A stretch of DNA of 64,000 bases from Semisulcospira habei (lineage: Eukaryota; Mollusca; Gastropoda; Semisulcospiridae): positions 176,689,578 through 176,753,577 of the forward strand of contig BTPG01000005.1 in NCBI GenBank assembly GCA_036245525.1. Direction: 5' to 3'. The translations under genes and the position numbers were made by a program. Positions 45,754 through 56,551 of the stretch are shown piece by piece. The notes beneath the pieces were generated by a model. That model was given only the letters and a program-made list of their open reading frames with translations. It was not told the DNA's origin and made no database searches. How positions within the stretch are numbered: position 1 is the first letter of the stretch; each line of letters opens with the position of its first letter.

Positions 45754-46292
45754 GGGGGGGGGGGGGGGGGGGGGGGGCCCGCTGGGCGGCGCACCAAGAC
45801 TGGAAGACCCTCCACTTGCCTTTGTAAATGGTCCTGGTAGACAGTCTGTGGGCCGTCGCAATTGCCACCACTGCCACATCCGAGAAACCTCTAGCGGCGA
45901 GGGCTTGCCAGACAACCTCCAAGCGTGTAGGAGCAGACGCTCCGGGCACGGGTGGAAGAGAGCCTGGCGGGGCTGCTGGAGCAGCGAGGGCGGGGTGGGG
46001 AGCTCCAGGGGCGGGACCATCCCTAGAGCGAGCAGGTCCGTGGTCCAGCTCTTGGTCCAGTTGAAGGGGGCCACCACAGGGCGTCCGCGACCATGTTCAG
46101 GTGGCCTGGGCTGTGACAGGCTCGAAGAGCAATGCCCCGGTCCCTGCACCAGAGCAGGAGATGGCCAGTCCCGCTCAGACGAAACGGAGCGGGGGGGGGG
46201 GGGGGGGGGGGGGGAGGCATGGACGTACGCTCTGCTCGCCGGGCCCGCTCGGGCAATACGGAGCGGGGGGGGGGGGGGGGGGGGGGGGGGGG
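45754..46292. repeat. Long G homopolymers in DIRS C
   Basis: Three pure G runs: 24 bases at 45754-45777, 24 at 46191-46214 and 28 at 46265-46292. Between them are partial DIRS coding segments such as RNase H (GIALRACHSPGHLNMVADAL, minus strand, near 46130-46080). They lie exactly where the intervening coding sequence is missing. Confidence 0.85.
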
Positions 46293-46407
46293 AGGGGGGA
46301 GCAAAACCAAGGCGCTCAGGCCACGCTCGGAAGAAGTGGGGAGCGCGACTCTAAGACTCGCCCGCCCTGCCCGGAAGATTCAGAGCGGGGAGGGAGTACC
46401 TGCGTGA

Positions 46408-46713
46408 TTAAGGTACAAGAAGGAGACTTACCTGCGGGCCAGATGGCCCGGATGACGGAGCGAAGTGGGGTACCACGAGCCGACGGAGCAACGCCATAAT
46501 GCGGTGAAGCCTGGGGAGCCTGCTGGGGCCAGGAAGGACGGTCACGTCTCTAGAAATCCCACAGCTGGGACCACCGGTCCTCTTTCCAATCGGCGCCACA
46601 TTACAGGTCCTGTCGGAAGAGCAGCCCGAGCACGGAAGGCAGGCGTCGTGAGCGTCCGAAGGCCACTGGAAATCCCCACAACAAAGGCAGGTTCTTACAA
46701 GTGAAGCCACCAT
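46408..46713 (-). pseudogene. DIRS C ORF1 N-terminal fragment
   Basis: CLCCGDFQWPSDAHDACLPC then SGCSSDRTC, the same cysteine cluster as in A, B and D. The rest of ORF1 is absent. Confidence 0.7.
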
Positions 46714-46933
46714 AATGTCCGCCGCACACAGTCCACAAGGAAGGGCTCACCAAAGTGCCGAATACTCGCTCCACAAGGCCACACAGTAACGAAGGAGTGT
46801 ACCAGTCACAAGCCGAGCCATGAGGCCGCAGCCGACGTAAGACTTCACAGAAAGTCAAACACCATGCCGAAGAACCGTTCGGCACCAAGCCCACACGCAG
46901 GAGTCCGCGGAAGGTGTAGAAAATCACACCAAA

Positions 46934-47280
46934 ACGATTGATTGTACATTGCTTAACGTCCCGACAGCAACAAGGCTTTCTCAGGACATGCCTGCACTGC
47001 TTGTGAAAAAAAACTAAACAGAAAATTGAATGTATGTCGCCAGCCGGTCAAATACGTTAAATAAACCTACAACATGGGGCCTAAATAAAGCTAAGACCAT
47101 TTAGCAACACACATCCAATATCAAGAGCTACAGGCAGTGCAGACAGTAGGGAGAATTTTAAAAAGGCAAATACAGGTGAATGGACAAAGGGTAGACAGAA
47201 ACACATGCCCCAGAATGGAGAGAAAAACCCACCCTGTGAGGCTGACCAGGGTGACCCTGGGAACTAAAAAATACCTAACG
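46934..47280 (-). mobile_element. SINE-like repeat, copy in DIRS C leader
   Basis: Nearly the same sequence as 62229-62612 (GATTGATTGTACATTGCTTA, AGCAACAAGGCTTTCTCAGG, CCAGGGTGACCCTGGGAACT), lacking the far G-rich end. It interrupts the DIRS C leader. Confidence 0.75.
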
Positions 47281-47517
47281 AAGCAAGGCTCAGCACTAGT
47301 CACAGCAGACACACAAGGCAAAGAGTGAAACTGGCGGGCTTTTGCCCTACGCATGACCGGATAGTGTGGTAAGGGGAGGCCACCTGGGGCTCCTATGCAT
47401 GGATCCCCGGTGTCTCCTCCCCATTTGTGCAGGGGACACAACTTTAGGCTGAAATCGATAGGCTATAGAGTGTATTCCATATAGTAATGCCATCAGTAAT
47501 GTATTTTGAGAAAACAA

Positions 47518-48872
47518 GTGCGGACACATTATCCATATGTTCCTATTGAGTGTCACATGCACTACTAGGTCCACTTCCATCAAACCCCTCATAGACATCC
47601 ACCTGCTGTTTATGGGAACTTTTCATTTTTCTTTTTGGCAATAGGTGTGTCCGTTCATAAGAGGTTCTACTGTAGTCTGCAGGTCAATGACACATGTGCT
47701 TGAGTTTTTAGAAGGAACACTGCTTCATCAAACAGTGCTTCATTAGTCTATGATCTGCAGCAAATACTGATGTACTGTAATTACCCTAAATATTTTACCA
47801 CTTTTTACATACAAATTTGTTTGATTTTCAGCTCTGGTCGAATATTTAGAAGTTTTGAAAAAGTTGATTGCCTGTGGAGGTGGCGCGGTCAAAATTTTGA
47901 GGCACTAATTTTACCTTGCACAGGCACGCTGATCGACCCATTCACACTTTAACACGTTGAGTTGAAATAAGTTGAAATACTAACAGCCGTTATTCATCCC
48001 AAATTGCAGTACCCACAGGGGGAGGGTTCACACAAGAATGTTTTTAAACCAGATCCCGAGTTTAGTGGCTAAATCATTGTTTATAGAGCCACAGAAAATA
48101 TAAAATAAATTAGGTCCAAGAGTGATGATCACCTCTTGTTCTTACCGTTTTCTTGAAATATGCATAGTTCAACTTTAAACGTTATCTGCAAAACATAAGA
48201 GGCTATAGAATGTCACATGTGGAAAATCAATACAGCCATGAGACACCATCTTCACCTTCCACCCCCACACCCTGCTTGAGTTCTTGGCACGGAGAGTCTA
48301 CAGGCGAACTGCCCATCTCCATGAATCATAGATTGTCATGTGCCTCTGTTAAGTGCAGGGACTCAAAGGAGCTCAGTGTCCTACTAGCTCTATGTTACAC
48401 CGGTTGACTATGATACTCGATTACATGCTATGCATAGGTAGAGGGGACTACCTGTCCCCGATCACCTCACCATGAATCTGAGCATTGTATAGAACTGTGC
48501 CATTCAGAATCAGGACTGCGACTTGGTTCTTAGAACACGCTTGTAAGAACACAGGGCCACTACACACTGACTTTGTGATGCAAAATGTGATACATTACTC
48601 TTCAGTTTCCCACGGTTAACACGCTGTCGTGAAACAAAGCATGTAGTGTGAAAAATGGGCTGTGGTCGAATATTAGCAATCAAATATGTAGGGTAATTAC
48701 GGTAGACTTCCATGAAATCAAGTGTGTCTCAGCCTGCATCCAAGAAGTTTAAATTGTTTCCAACTACTGACTAAGCTCTTTAATGAAAACTCTTAAAATC
48801 ACTAGAACGAGCATAAAATCTATTTCACTCTTTGAAATTTACAGATTCAGGTAACCATAAAAATAAACTCAC
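47518..48872. other. Intron stretch without recognised elements
   Basis: AT-rich unique-looking sequence in the intron between exons 3 and 4. One exon-like piece at about 48147-48187 (minus) has good splice borders but 41 nt, which would break the ECM29 frame. Nothing else is recognised. Confidence 0.5.
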
Positions 48873-48989
48873 TGTAACGAAAGAAGAAGCAGTCGGATCC
48901 AGAAATTGTGTCAGCAAAGCATCTATAGGTAGCTGTACTTTGCCACGGCTCTTCAGACGTCTGTTCACATGCACTAGTAGTTCCATAAC
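48873..48989 (-). CDS. ECPAS: ECM29 exon 3
   Basis: Thirty-nine codons (residues 54-92) starting [20 protein letters not shown], a HEAT-type helix pair. Acceptor TTTTTACAG, donor GTGAGT, phase 0 on both sides. Intron 2, between exons 2 and 3, is 14.4 kb and holds DIRS D, one LINE, a phased motif array and a putative nested gene. Confidence 0.92.
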
Positions 48990-49250
48990 CTGTAAAAATC
49001 ATCAGCCGTTACCACAATCCACTTTCAACCTTAGCTTCTGCCCACCCACAATCCTCCAGCAGGGATGCAACTAGGTCATATTCCGATAGCAGTGCAGAAA
49101 TGTCTCATATATATGTGCCAATAGGTCAAATGTCCTATTAATAGTATTATAACTGCCTCGAAGCTGCCTATGTCTGATCACTTTTCTGTTGTCTCTGACT
49201 TCATATTTTATGTAGCACATTAGCATTCTAAGTCTGCATTGCACGCAGTG

Positions 49251-49262
49251 ACCACTCATAAA
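49251..49262. repeat. 12-bp target duplication (left)
   Basis: ACCACTCATAAA, repeated exactly at 51509-51520, flanking the RTE-like LINE. Confidence 0.9.
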
Positions 49263-51508
49263 CTTACTTACGCCTGTCACCCCTCCCAGAGTATAGGCCG
49301 TCGACGAGAGACCTCCAGCAACTCCTGTCCTGTGCTTCTCCTTCGATTTTACTCCAGGTGGTTGGTTCCCAGTCTCTTGATGTCTGCTTGGAGGTCTCGA
49401 CGCCAGGTGTTTCTCGGCCTGCCTCTTTTCCTCTTTCCCTGGGGGTTCCATGACAATGCCTGCCTAGTGATACTGGAAACTGGCTTTCTCAGACTGTGAC
49501 CAATCCATCCCCATCTTCTTCACCCAATTTCATTCTCTGTTATCTGCTCTGTTCTCTCCCTGAGTCTGACGTTGCTGATCTTCTCTGGCCAGTGGATTTT
49601 CAAGATTCTTCTAAGGCAACTGTTTATGAAGATCTGTACTCTGTTGACTGTGGTTTTCATCAACCTCCAAGTCTCTGCTCCATATAGAAGAACTGCTTTT
49701 ACATTTGCGTTGAAAATCCGAACTTTGGTGTGTTGTGACAGCTCTCTGGAACTCCACACGTTTTTCAACTGAAGAAAGGCTGCTCTTGCTTTATCGATTC
49801 GTGCTCTGACATCTGCATCAGTGCCGCCTTTTTTGTCGATGATGCTCCCGAGATATGTGAAGGACTCTACCTCCTCCAACAGGATGCCAGCAAGCAAGAC
49901 TGGTTCTTCCCTGGTTGCATTTAGTCTCATTGTCTGTTTTCTGTTTGTGGATGGTGAGGCCCACTTGGGACGAGATGTCAGCAAGCCTCGTGGTCTTGTC
50001 CTGCATTTGTTGATGAGTGTGGGACAGTAAAGCCAAGTCGTCTGCAAAATCGAGGTCATCAAGCTGTGTCCACAGTGTCCACTGTATACCGCTTCTTCTC
50101 TGCTCAGTGGTCCTCTTCATGACCCAGTCTATGGCCAGTAGGAAGAGGAACGGAGACAGCAGACACCCCTGCCTGACGCCGGTTCTGACCTGGAGCTCCC
50201 TGGTGAACTTCCCTTCGTGGATCACGCGACATGTCATGCCATCGTAGCTATTCTTGATCAGGCAGATGAGCTTTGTGGGTACACTGTAGTGTTGTAGGAG
50301 TTTCCACAAAGTCTCTCCGTCCACGCTGTCAAATGCTTTCTCGTAATCCACAAAGTTGACGTACAGCGGGGGAGCTCTACTCCAGAGACTGTTCCACGAT
50401 GATGCGGAGAGTGGCAATCTGGTCTGTACATGAACGTTTTTTTCTGAATCCTGCTTGCTGGTCTCTCAGCTGGGGGTCAACGGAGCTCTTCGTTCTCTCC
50501 AGGATGATCCTGTTGAAGACCTTTCCTGGTATTGACACCAAGGTGATTCCTCTGTAGTTGGAACACTTGCTGAGGTCGCCTTTCTTGGGAAGCTTCATTA
50601 GGTACCCCTCCTTCCAGTCAGCTGGCATCACCTCCTCTTCCCAGATCTTTCCAAACAGTGGATACAGCAGCTCTACTGTTATCTCTAGGTCTGCTTTCAG
50701 AGCCTCCACTGGGATGTCATCTGGCCCTGCTGCTTTGCCGTTCTTCAAAAATGCCACTGCTCTTCTGATCTCTTCCCGGCTGGGTCTGTCACAGCTGATG
50801 GGTAGGTCAGTCTCTGCTGAGGGGTCAGGTGGGCTGGGTCTGTTCAGTAACTCTTCAAAATACTTGGCCTATCTGTCGATTTGGTCTGCTCTGTCTGCAA
50901 TAGGTTTGCCTTCTTTGTCTTTTACTGGTCTTTCTGTATGGCCATACTTGCCTGACAATCTTCTGGTAATGTCGTAGAGCTGTTTTATGTTGCCGCTGCC
51001 TGCTGCCTTTTCTGCCTCTGCTGCCAGGCTGTCTGTGTAGGCCCTCTTGTTTGCCCTGATACTCCTCTTCACCTCGCAGTTGGCTTCCGAGTATTCCTCC
51101 CGTGCCCTTGCTTTGGCTCCACTCGCGCGGCTGTTGTTGACAACTGCTTTCTTCTGTTTGCTCACTTCTATCTTCTTCAAGGTCTGTGCGGACAGCCAGT
51201 CCTTGTGATGGTGTTTCCTGAACCCTAGTGTCTTTGCAGGTTGAGTTCAGCGCCTCTCAAACTGCCTTCCACTGCTGCTCTTGGTGACCGCCTCCTCTTC
51301 GTTTACTAGCTCCTGTAATGCTTGAAACCGGTTGGACTGCACCAGTTTGAACTCTTCTCTCAATCCAGTCTCTCTCAGGAGGCCTACATTATAGCGCTGT
51401 TTTCTTGTTGTCTCTGTGCGGCTTTTCTTTCACTTGAGCTTTATTCTTAAGGTAAGCAGATGGTGGTCTGAGGCGACATCTGCTCCCCTCCTCACTCGAA
51501 CATCTAGA
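49263..51508 (-). mobile_element. RTE-like LINE, copy 2 (5'-truncated, with target duplication)
   Basis: A 2.25-kb minus-strand LINE bounded by the perfect duplication ACCACTCATAAA. The 3' end (left) is GTGACAGGCGTAAGTAAG, a short TAAG-repeat tail; the 5' end is truncated before the endonuclease at GATGTTCGAGTGAGG. Same family and almost the same truncation point as 23179-25455. Lies in ECM29 intron 2. Confidence 0.9.
49270..51440 (-). pseudogene. RTE-like LINE reverse transcriptase, copy 2
   Basis: Reads FLKNGKAAGPDDIPVEALKA, YRGITLVSIPGKVFNRIILE, YVNFVDYEKAFDSVD, RTGVRQGCLLSPFLF, LDDLDFADDLALLSH and SFTYLGSIIDKKGGTDADVR over frames 51180-50869, 50757-50377, 50417-49818 and 50062-49520. Several frameshifts inactivate it, but the catalytic FADD is intact. 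Confidence 0.85.
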
Positions 51509-51520
51509 ACCACTCATAAA
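51509..51520. repeat. 12-bp target duplication (right)
   Basis: ACCACTCATAAA, partner of 49251-49262. Confidence 0.9.
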
Positions 51521-53484
51521 ACACGATCTTATGTGTACCCACTATACTGACGAGCAAACGAAATGCGACATCATTAGAGTCATCGGAAACACTTAAGTGT
51601 TTCCGATGACTGATGTCGAATTTCCTTTGCTTTTTAGTATTACATTTTTATATGGCAGACATTACATCCTATTCATGTTGGCAAACCCAGGACATTTGAA
51701 CCATCTGCGGAAATGTCTATAGCTGCATCCCTGCTCCGGCCTTTCCAAACCCTTGTTTTTTCATGATCTCTACACTTCACAGATTACAAAACATGCCCAT
51801 TGAAAACATTCACACAAGGGCTTTCATGAATCAGATTTAAATAATGTTTTATTGACTCGGCACTTGTATCCAGTTCATTTGGCACTATCACCGAGCTCCC
51901 ATGATTGGTGGTGGAAATGATAGTGAAACTTAATTTTATCACACAGTGGTCAAGAGTACGACTGGGTGTCCAAAGAGTGTGACATGGGTTTCTGATTTTG
52001 AACTTAAACATATGAGCATCATTTTGCATGATTGTGATGTGTTTAGTCATAAGTAACATGCCCCCCAAAAAATAATTTCCCCATGAGCAGTCGTTTGGCT
52101 GTAATTGGAGAAAAAACGTTATGGTTTGTACATAACATTTACACCGTCACACATTTATAAAACACATTTTCTAGCTTTCACAAAGTAGATTCATGTTGTA
52201 TAAATTATTATGTTGTTTTTTCCTTACTAGGCTATGCTTAAACTTAAAAGAAAGTTTGATGGGGTGAATAGATACACAATGGTGCAACACTGAAATTGTT
52301 TGAACATAACATAACACTCAGATATACATTTATGCAAAAAAATGCATAAATTATATTTTAAAAATTGTGTGTAGTATTAAACACACAATTTCAATTGCAC
52401 AGTGATAGATTCTAAACTATCCGAATTGAGATAAGTGTGAACACAGCAGCTATAAACTTTTGTAAAAATCTGACAACTTGCTTATGAACAAAAATTTATA
52501 AATCCTTGACAACACAGCAAAGAAAGTCAATTAAGATGGTGTGTTTTCCCTTTATTGTGTACTAAACTCTTGCAGATTACAGAGTAATTTAGGGAAAAAA
52601 CACCATTCACAACATAGAATGAAATGAAGGCTAAAAACAAGAAACACTCAATGCTTGAACATAACTTTACACTGTGACGAACAAACTTGAGGCTCTTTAA
52701 CTAACACGCATAAATCCAAAAATAACAAAACACTACTCAAGTGATGTGTTTTTAACAAATACACTTTTACTTCTCCCAACATTGTGTTTAAAAGAATAAT
52801 GAAAGCAGCAAATACATATTGTAATTGTTTGTATATAACTTGACACCATGCGCTTCAAATTTCAGCAAAAAAGTGCCTCCACAAATGGACAAGAACCAGA
52901 AAATAAAAATCACAATTACCTGTAGCTTTCTACTACACTACAGAACAGCAGTGATGTAATTATCAGGTTTGAAATTGATAGTACAAGGAAATAATGTGTG
53001 AAAATGGCAAGTTTGAACATAACTTTACAACCAAACATGTTGGTATTCTCAACACTGAAGTCAAAATAAAAGAAATTACATCAAATTCTGTGGTCAATAA
53101 ACCCCAGCACTTACCAGTTCTAATAAACGTGTCTACAATGTTTAAAGCAAGTAGCAAAACAAATCTGTATATGTTTGTACATAACTTTACAACATGGGGT
53201 TCAAATCTCTGCACAATGTGGTTCCACAATGTGAGAAAGCACCAAGTGAAAAAAGTTTAAACTTTCAATACATTTTGGAACACCAACAATACATTTAACA
53301 CTCTTGAAAACTGCCATTGCTCATGCTTGCTATGGGCAGTGTGACATCGGAGCCTACCTTCTGCCCAAATACCTCCGCAAAGAAACACTTTTCTGTACCA
53401 CTTTCAAACAAATATAATTTAGCACCAATTGACCTAAGTTTACCTGACCGTTGGTTTTCAGCAGACCACTGGCACAGAAAGTAC

Positions 53485-53723
53485 TCACTTTAGCTTCACA
53501 CACGAGCTAAACATGGCAGAAACAATTAAAAATTTATCAAACCCAACCACTCTCCACTCGCATGCACTGTTGGAGAGTGGCAGGAAATCTACAGCTGACG
53601 CTACAATCATATCATCCCCTACTTCTTGGATGTCATTTATTTCAGGGTAAACAAATATTCCTTGTTTTGACTGGTGAGGCTTGAGGAATTTGACCCTCTG
53701 AGGATCTACTCCGACAATCACTC
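53485..53723 (-). CDS. Putative nested gene, exon 4 (terminal)
   Basis: After TTTCTGTTTCAG at 53724, the frame gives VIVGVDPQRVKFLKPHQSKQ, GIFVYPEINDIQEVGDDMIV, ASAVDFLPLSNSACEWRVVG and a TGA at 53485. Phase 1 fits exon 3. An alternative ends the exon at 53548 (GTTGGG donor) and continues at 53506 (LVCEAKVSTFCASGLLKTNG), but the intron would be only 41 nt. No known domain is recognised. Confidence 0.45.
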
Positions 53724-53887
53724 CTGAAACAGAAAAAAGAGACTGCTTTATTTTGTTGCATAATGACCACAGCGCTTTCTTGAAGCAACCCATAACAAGT
53801 TTCCTGCTGATCAAGTTTCCTGAGGAAACTTCATACTCCTTTTCTTTATTGGCCAGTGACAACCAGTCCCACTTGTTTCTGCCGTAC

Positions 53888-53938
53888 CTTTCAACCTTTT
53901 GTAATTTTTCAATGTCTCCATCTCAAACTTAAATGGAG
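53888..53938 (-). CDS. Putative nested gene, exon 3
   Basis: 51 nt between ATATTTCAG and GTACGG, reading PFKFEMETLKNYKRLK in phase 1 on both sides. Joined to its neighbours it gives one open frame. Confidence 0.42.
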
Positions 53939-54073
53939 CTGAAATATGTTCAAAATCCATATTTTTCTGGTTTCAATACTTTAAAAAGATTTCTGGCAGC
54001 TATCATTCATAAGCACAAGTATGCTGACATAATCTTGCTCACCAGGGTACAACCTGTCACGGTACTTCACTAC

Positions 54074-54160
54074 CACATGTGTTTAGCATCCATTTTCTGG
54101 GTGCTTTCATGGCTGGGAAAGACCCTTCAGCCTCGGAAACTTTCAATTCAGGAACAAATC
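54074..54160 (-). CDS. Putative nested gene, exon 2
   Basis: 87 nt reading FVPELKVSEAEGSFPAMKAP RKWMLNTC. The acceptor follows CTGTTTCAGTCCTTCAG; a second AG 9 bases upstream is an in-frame alternative. Donor GTAGTG. Phase 1 on both sides. Confidence 0.42.
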
Positions 54161-55487
54161 CTGAAGGACTGAAACAGAGAGGGTCCGATAATTTTAATTT
54201 GTGTCCACGTTTGCAATTTGTTTTTAGCTAGCAATTTACTAGCATCAGCCTAATATGTCTGGTTATTTTTCAACAGCTTTGTACTGAAATGGCTGGCTAT
54301 TATTAAATTATCATGGCAGCTATCAAGCTTGGCCAGCACAACAAAGAGTAAAAGGCATGATCAGACTGCAACTTGGAAGACAATGTGTGAACCAAACACA
54401 ACTGTGGTTGAACATAACTTGACAACACATGATGTTGTCATGTCATGTACAAACTACTTAAAACAGAAAAATGTATATTCTGGGTTTAACAATTTATATT
54501 TTAGTACCCAAGCTGTATTTTGATAAATAACAACTAGCAAAGTGGGCATCCGAAAGTCAGTATACTAGGAATTGTGCTACAGTAATGAACATAACTTTAC
54601 ACTTTACACGTCAGTCTAGTTTGTCAAGTTATGTTCACACAGTCATCTAGCTAGAATAATAGTTTGTATATTAGTTACAATAGACAAAATAATCAAACCA
54701 GTCTTCCACTTTAAAAGAGACTGTTACTATGAAGCAAAATGTTAGCCAGCACTGTTTTAACTGTACATAACTTGACAAACAGACAACATAATTGTTGTCA
54801 AGTTATGTTCAAGGCATTTCTTAAAAATTGTCATTTATTTGGTGCAGAAAAGTTTTTTAAAATGAATAACAAAAATTTAAAAAATGCACAGACTATCTGT
54901 ACTTATCATAGAACACTAACCCATACAAAAATAGCATGAAGCACAGTGTAACATAACTTTACAACCCAACCACTGTAAGTGTTACGTCATGTTATGTTCA
55001 GTCCAATACTGCCAGAACAGGGTTATTCTTACTTAATCTTAAATGTTACATAATAAAGAAACAATAATATAAAGTGCATAAAGACAATGGGAACATTATC
55101 ACAGCTTAAGATAAGAAAAACGACTATTTTTTGATTGAAGGTGCTATGTCTGTTCCCTTTTGCACTGCGTCATGTTATGTACAAACGTTATAATTCAGCA
55201 ACTCATAATCTATGACCCGAAGAATAAATCAAATTAGCACAAAATCCCTTCCTTCCTACCAACAAAAATTGGTACAAAAAATGTATGACTTGTCCTTCCC
55301 CCAAAATGCATGGTTTGAACATAACTTTACATAAAGATTTACCTGGCCAAACTGTGTAAACTAGTTATGAACAATCAAACAGCAGGAACAAAAGACATTT
55401 ACTCTATTTTTTTATATCAGGAATGTTAAAGACAACAATACTGAATCCACGAAAATGTGTGATACATAGTGTTCTTTTTAATCTTTA

Positions 55488-55850
55488 AAAATTCATTTTT
55501 CTTTAAAAGGTATTTTTTTGAAAAATACTTACCGATGACATGACTGAATGGAAGTGTCTACTACTTACTCATTCTAGCCTAAGAGCCAGTTGTGTTAAAA
55601 CACAACCCGGGAGGCACTCGGGGAACCCCGAGGGGACCAAGAGTTGTCTCCCTATACCCACCACCCGGAAGCCGGGTACCCATAATCCCTCAGTCAGGAT
55701 ACTTAGCGCACCAGCGGCAAGTGGGGCAGGTGGGAGGGTCGTTTGAGTCATGTCATCGGTAAGTATTTTTCGAAAAAATACCTTTTAAAGAAAAATGAAT
55801 TTGTTTCTTCAAAAACATTACCGATGACATGACTGAATGGAAGAATTGCG
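55488..55850. repeat. DIRS D left terminus, ITR and internal complementary region
   Basis: Left terminus from 55488 (ATTCATTTTTCTTTAAAAGG). Left ITR 55529-55696. The internal complementary region at about 55752-55850 reads CATGTCATCGGTAAGTATTT ... CCTTTTAAAGAAAAATGAAT, then TTTGTTTCTTCAAAAACATT and ACCGATGACATGACTGAATG. It is thus complementary to the left and right termini in direct succession. Confidence 0.9.
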
Positions 55851-55905
55851 AATAGGAGGTGGGTGCCGCGCTCCAGCACACCTTAGGGCCCAAAGGCCGT
55901 CCTCC

Positions 55906-56551
55906 CTAACGCAAACTCCCGACGACCCTAGGTAGGTGAATACCTACGGCGCTGAGGCGCCAGGAGGGAGTTGTGTCCCCCGCAAAAGGCCCCCACCAGA
56001 GCGAGGAGTCTCGCTGGCCTGGCAGAACTCTGCGATCGAGGCGGGCGAAGTCATGCTGCCCGCCAGCCTCCAGTAGCCACGAAGTGTAAGACAATACAGT
56101 CCCTGACGAATGTGATGTTCGTGGCCATGCAAGTGCCTTGATAATGTACCCGTAGCCTCTAACCTCCCTGAGGGAGGGGTCCTGTAATTCAGAACGTATG
56201 ACTGAGCGTAGCCAGGAAGAACGTCCGGCCTGTAGCGTCAGTGCTGCCGGAACCGGCAAAGAGGCGAGCGCATCCGTAGCGAACGGCTATGTCGTAGGCA
56301 CACGTGAGGCTTGTACAGGGATTTGCTACGTGGTCTCCTGGTGGAATAGCGCCCCGTAAGCGGGCGCAAGGTGAACCTGTGGACCAGAGGCGCGGCGGTC
56401 CAGGTAAGGTATGGTCCGAGAGTAGCTGTACATAATTGTTCCCTCGAACTGTAGGCAGACCGGGCGAGTCGTAGCTCCTGAAGCTCGTTAACCAATCCAC
56501 CATGGCAACATCCCTCAGGCGCTGTATGGCTGCAAGGGCAAGACGTAGCAT
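55906..56551 (-). pseudogene. DIRS D tyrosine recombinase remnant
   Basis: SWLRSVIRSELQDPSLREVR and LPGQRDSSLWWGPFAGDT correspond to the segment around the His-x-x-Arg and Tyr boxes in DIRS B, but the HEVR and FYLRDL residues are no longer readable in one frame. Upstream similarity fades by 56551. Confidence 0.6.

Larger units (their letters stand above)
44389..47517 (-). mobile_element. DIRS retrotransposon C (RT-deleted)
   Basis: A 3.1-kb DIRS derivative with both termini. The left begins AAATGAATTTTTTTCTAAAA; the right ends CCATCAGTAATG then GTATTTTGAGAAAAC. It holds an internal complementary region at 44660-44740, a frameshifted recombinase, the tail of RNase H and the cysteine-rich start of ORF1. 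The whole RT core and most of ORF1 are missing, and long G runs sit at the joins. A SINE-like repeat has inserted into the leader (46934-47280). Lies between ECM29 exons 3 and 4. Confidence 0.87.
52124..55332. repeat. Phased array of TGAACATAACTTTACAAC motifs, left block
   Basis: Forward copies start near 52124, 52300, 52653, 52827, 53011, 53172, 54408, 54583, 54761, 54947 and 55312. Reverse copies lie near 54620, 54794, 54981 and 55167. Most steps are 161-186 bases or about twice that (353). The sequence between motifs is not similar by eye. Three forward/reverse pairs, 14-20 bases apart, form hairpins. The exons of a putative nested gene lie in the 53.2-54.4 kb gap. Confidence 0.75.

Noticed and set aside
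45668..46354. Glycine- or proline-rich open frames across the G runs
   Set aside because: Homopolymer translation of G tracts in a damaged DIRS copy; no start context or family.
48147..48187. Exon-like minus-strand segment with TTTTGCAG acceptor and GTAAGA donor
   Set aside because: Forty-one nt would shift the frame between ECM29 exons 3 and 4, which already join exactly in phase 0 with conserved sequence on both sides.
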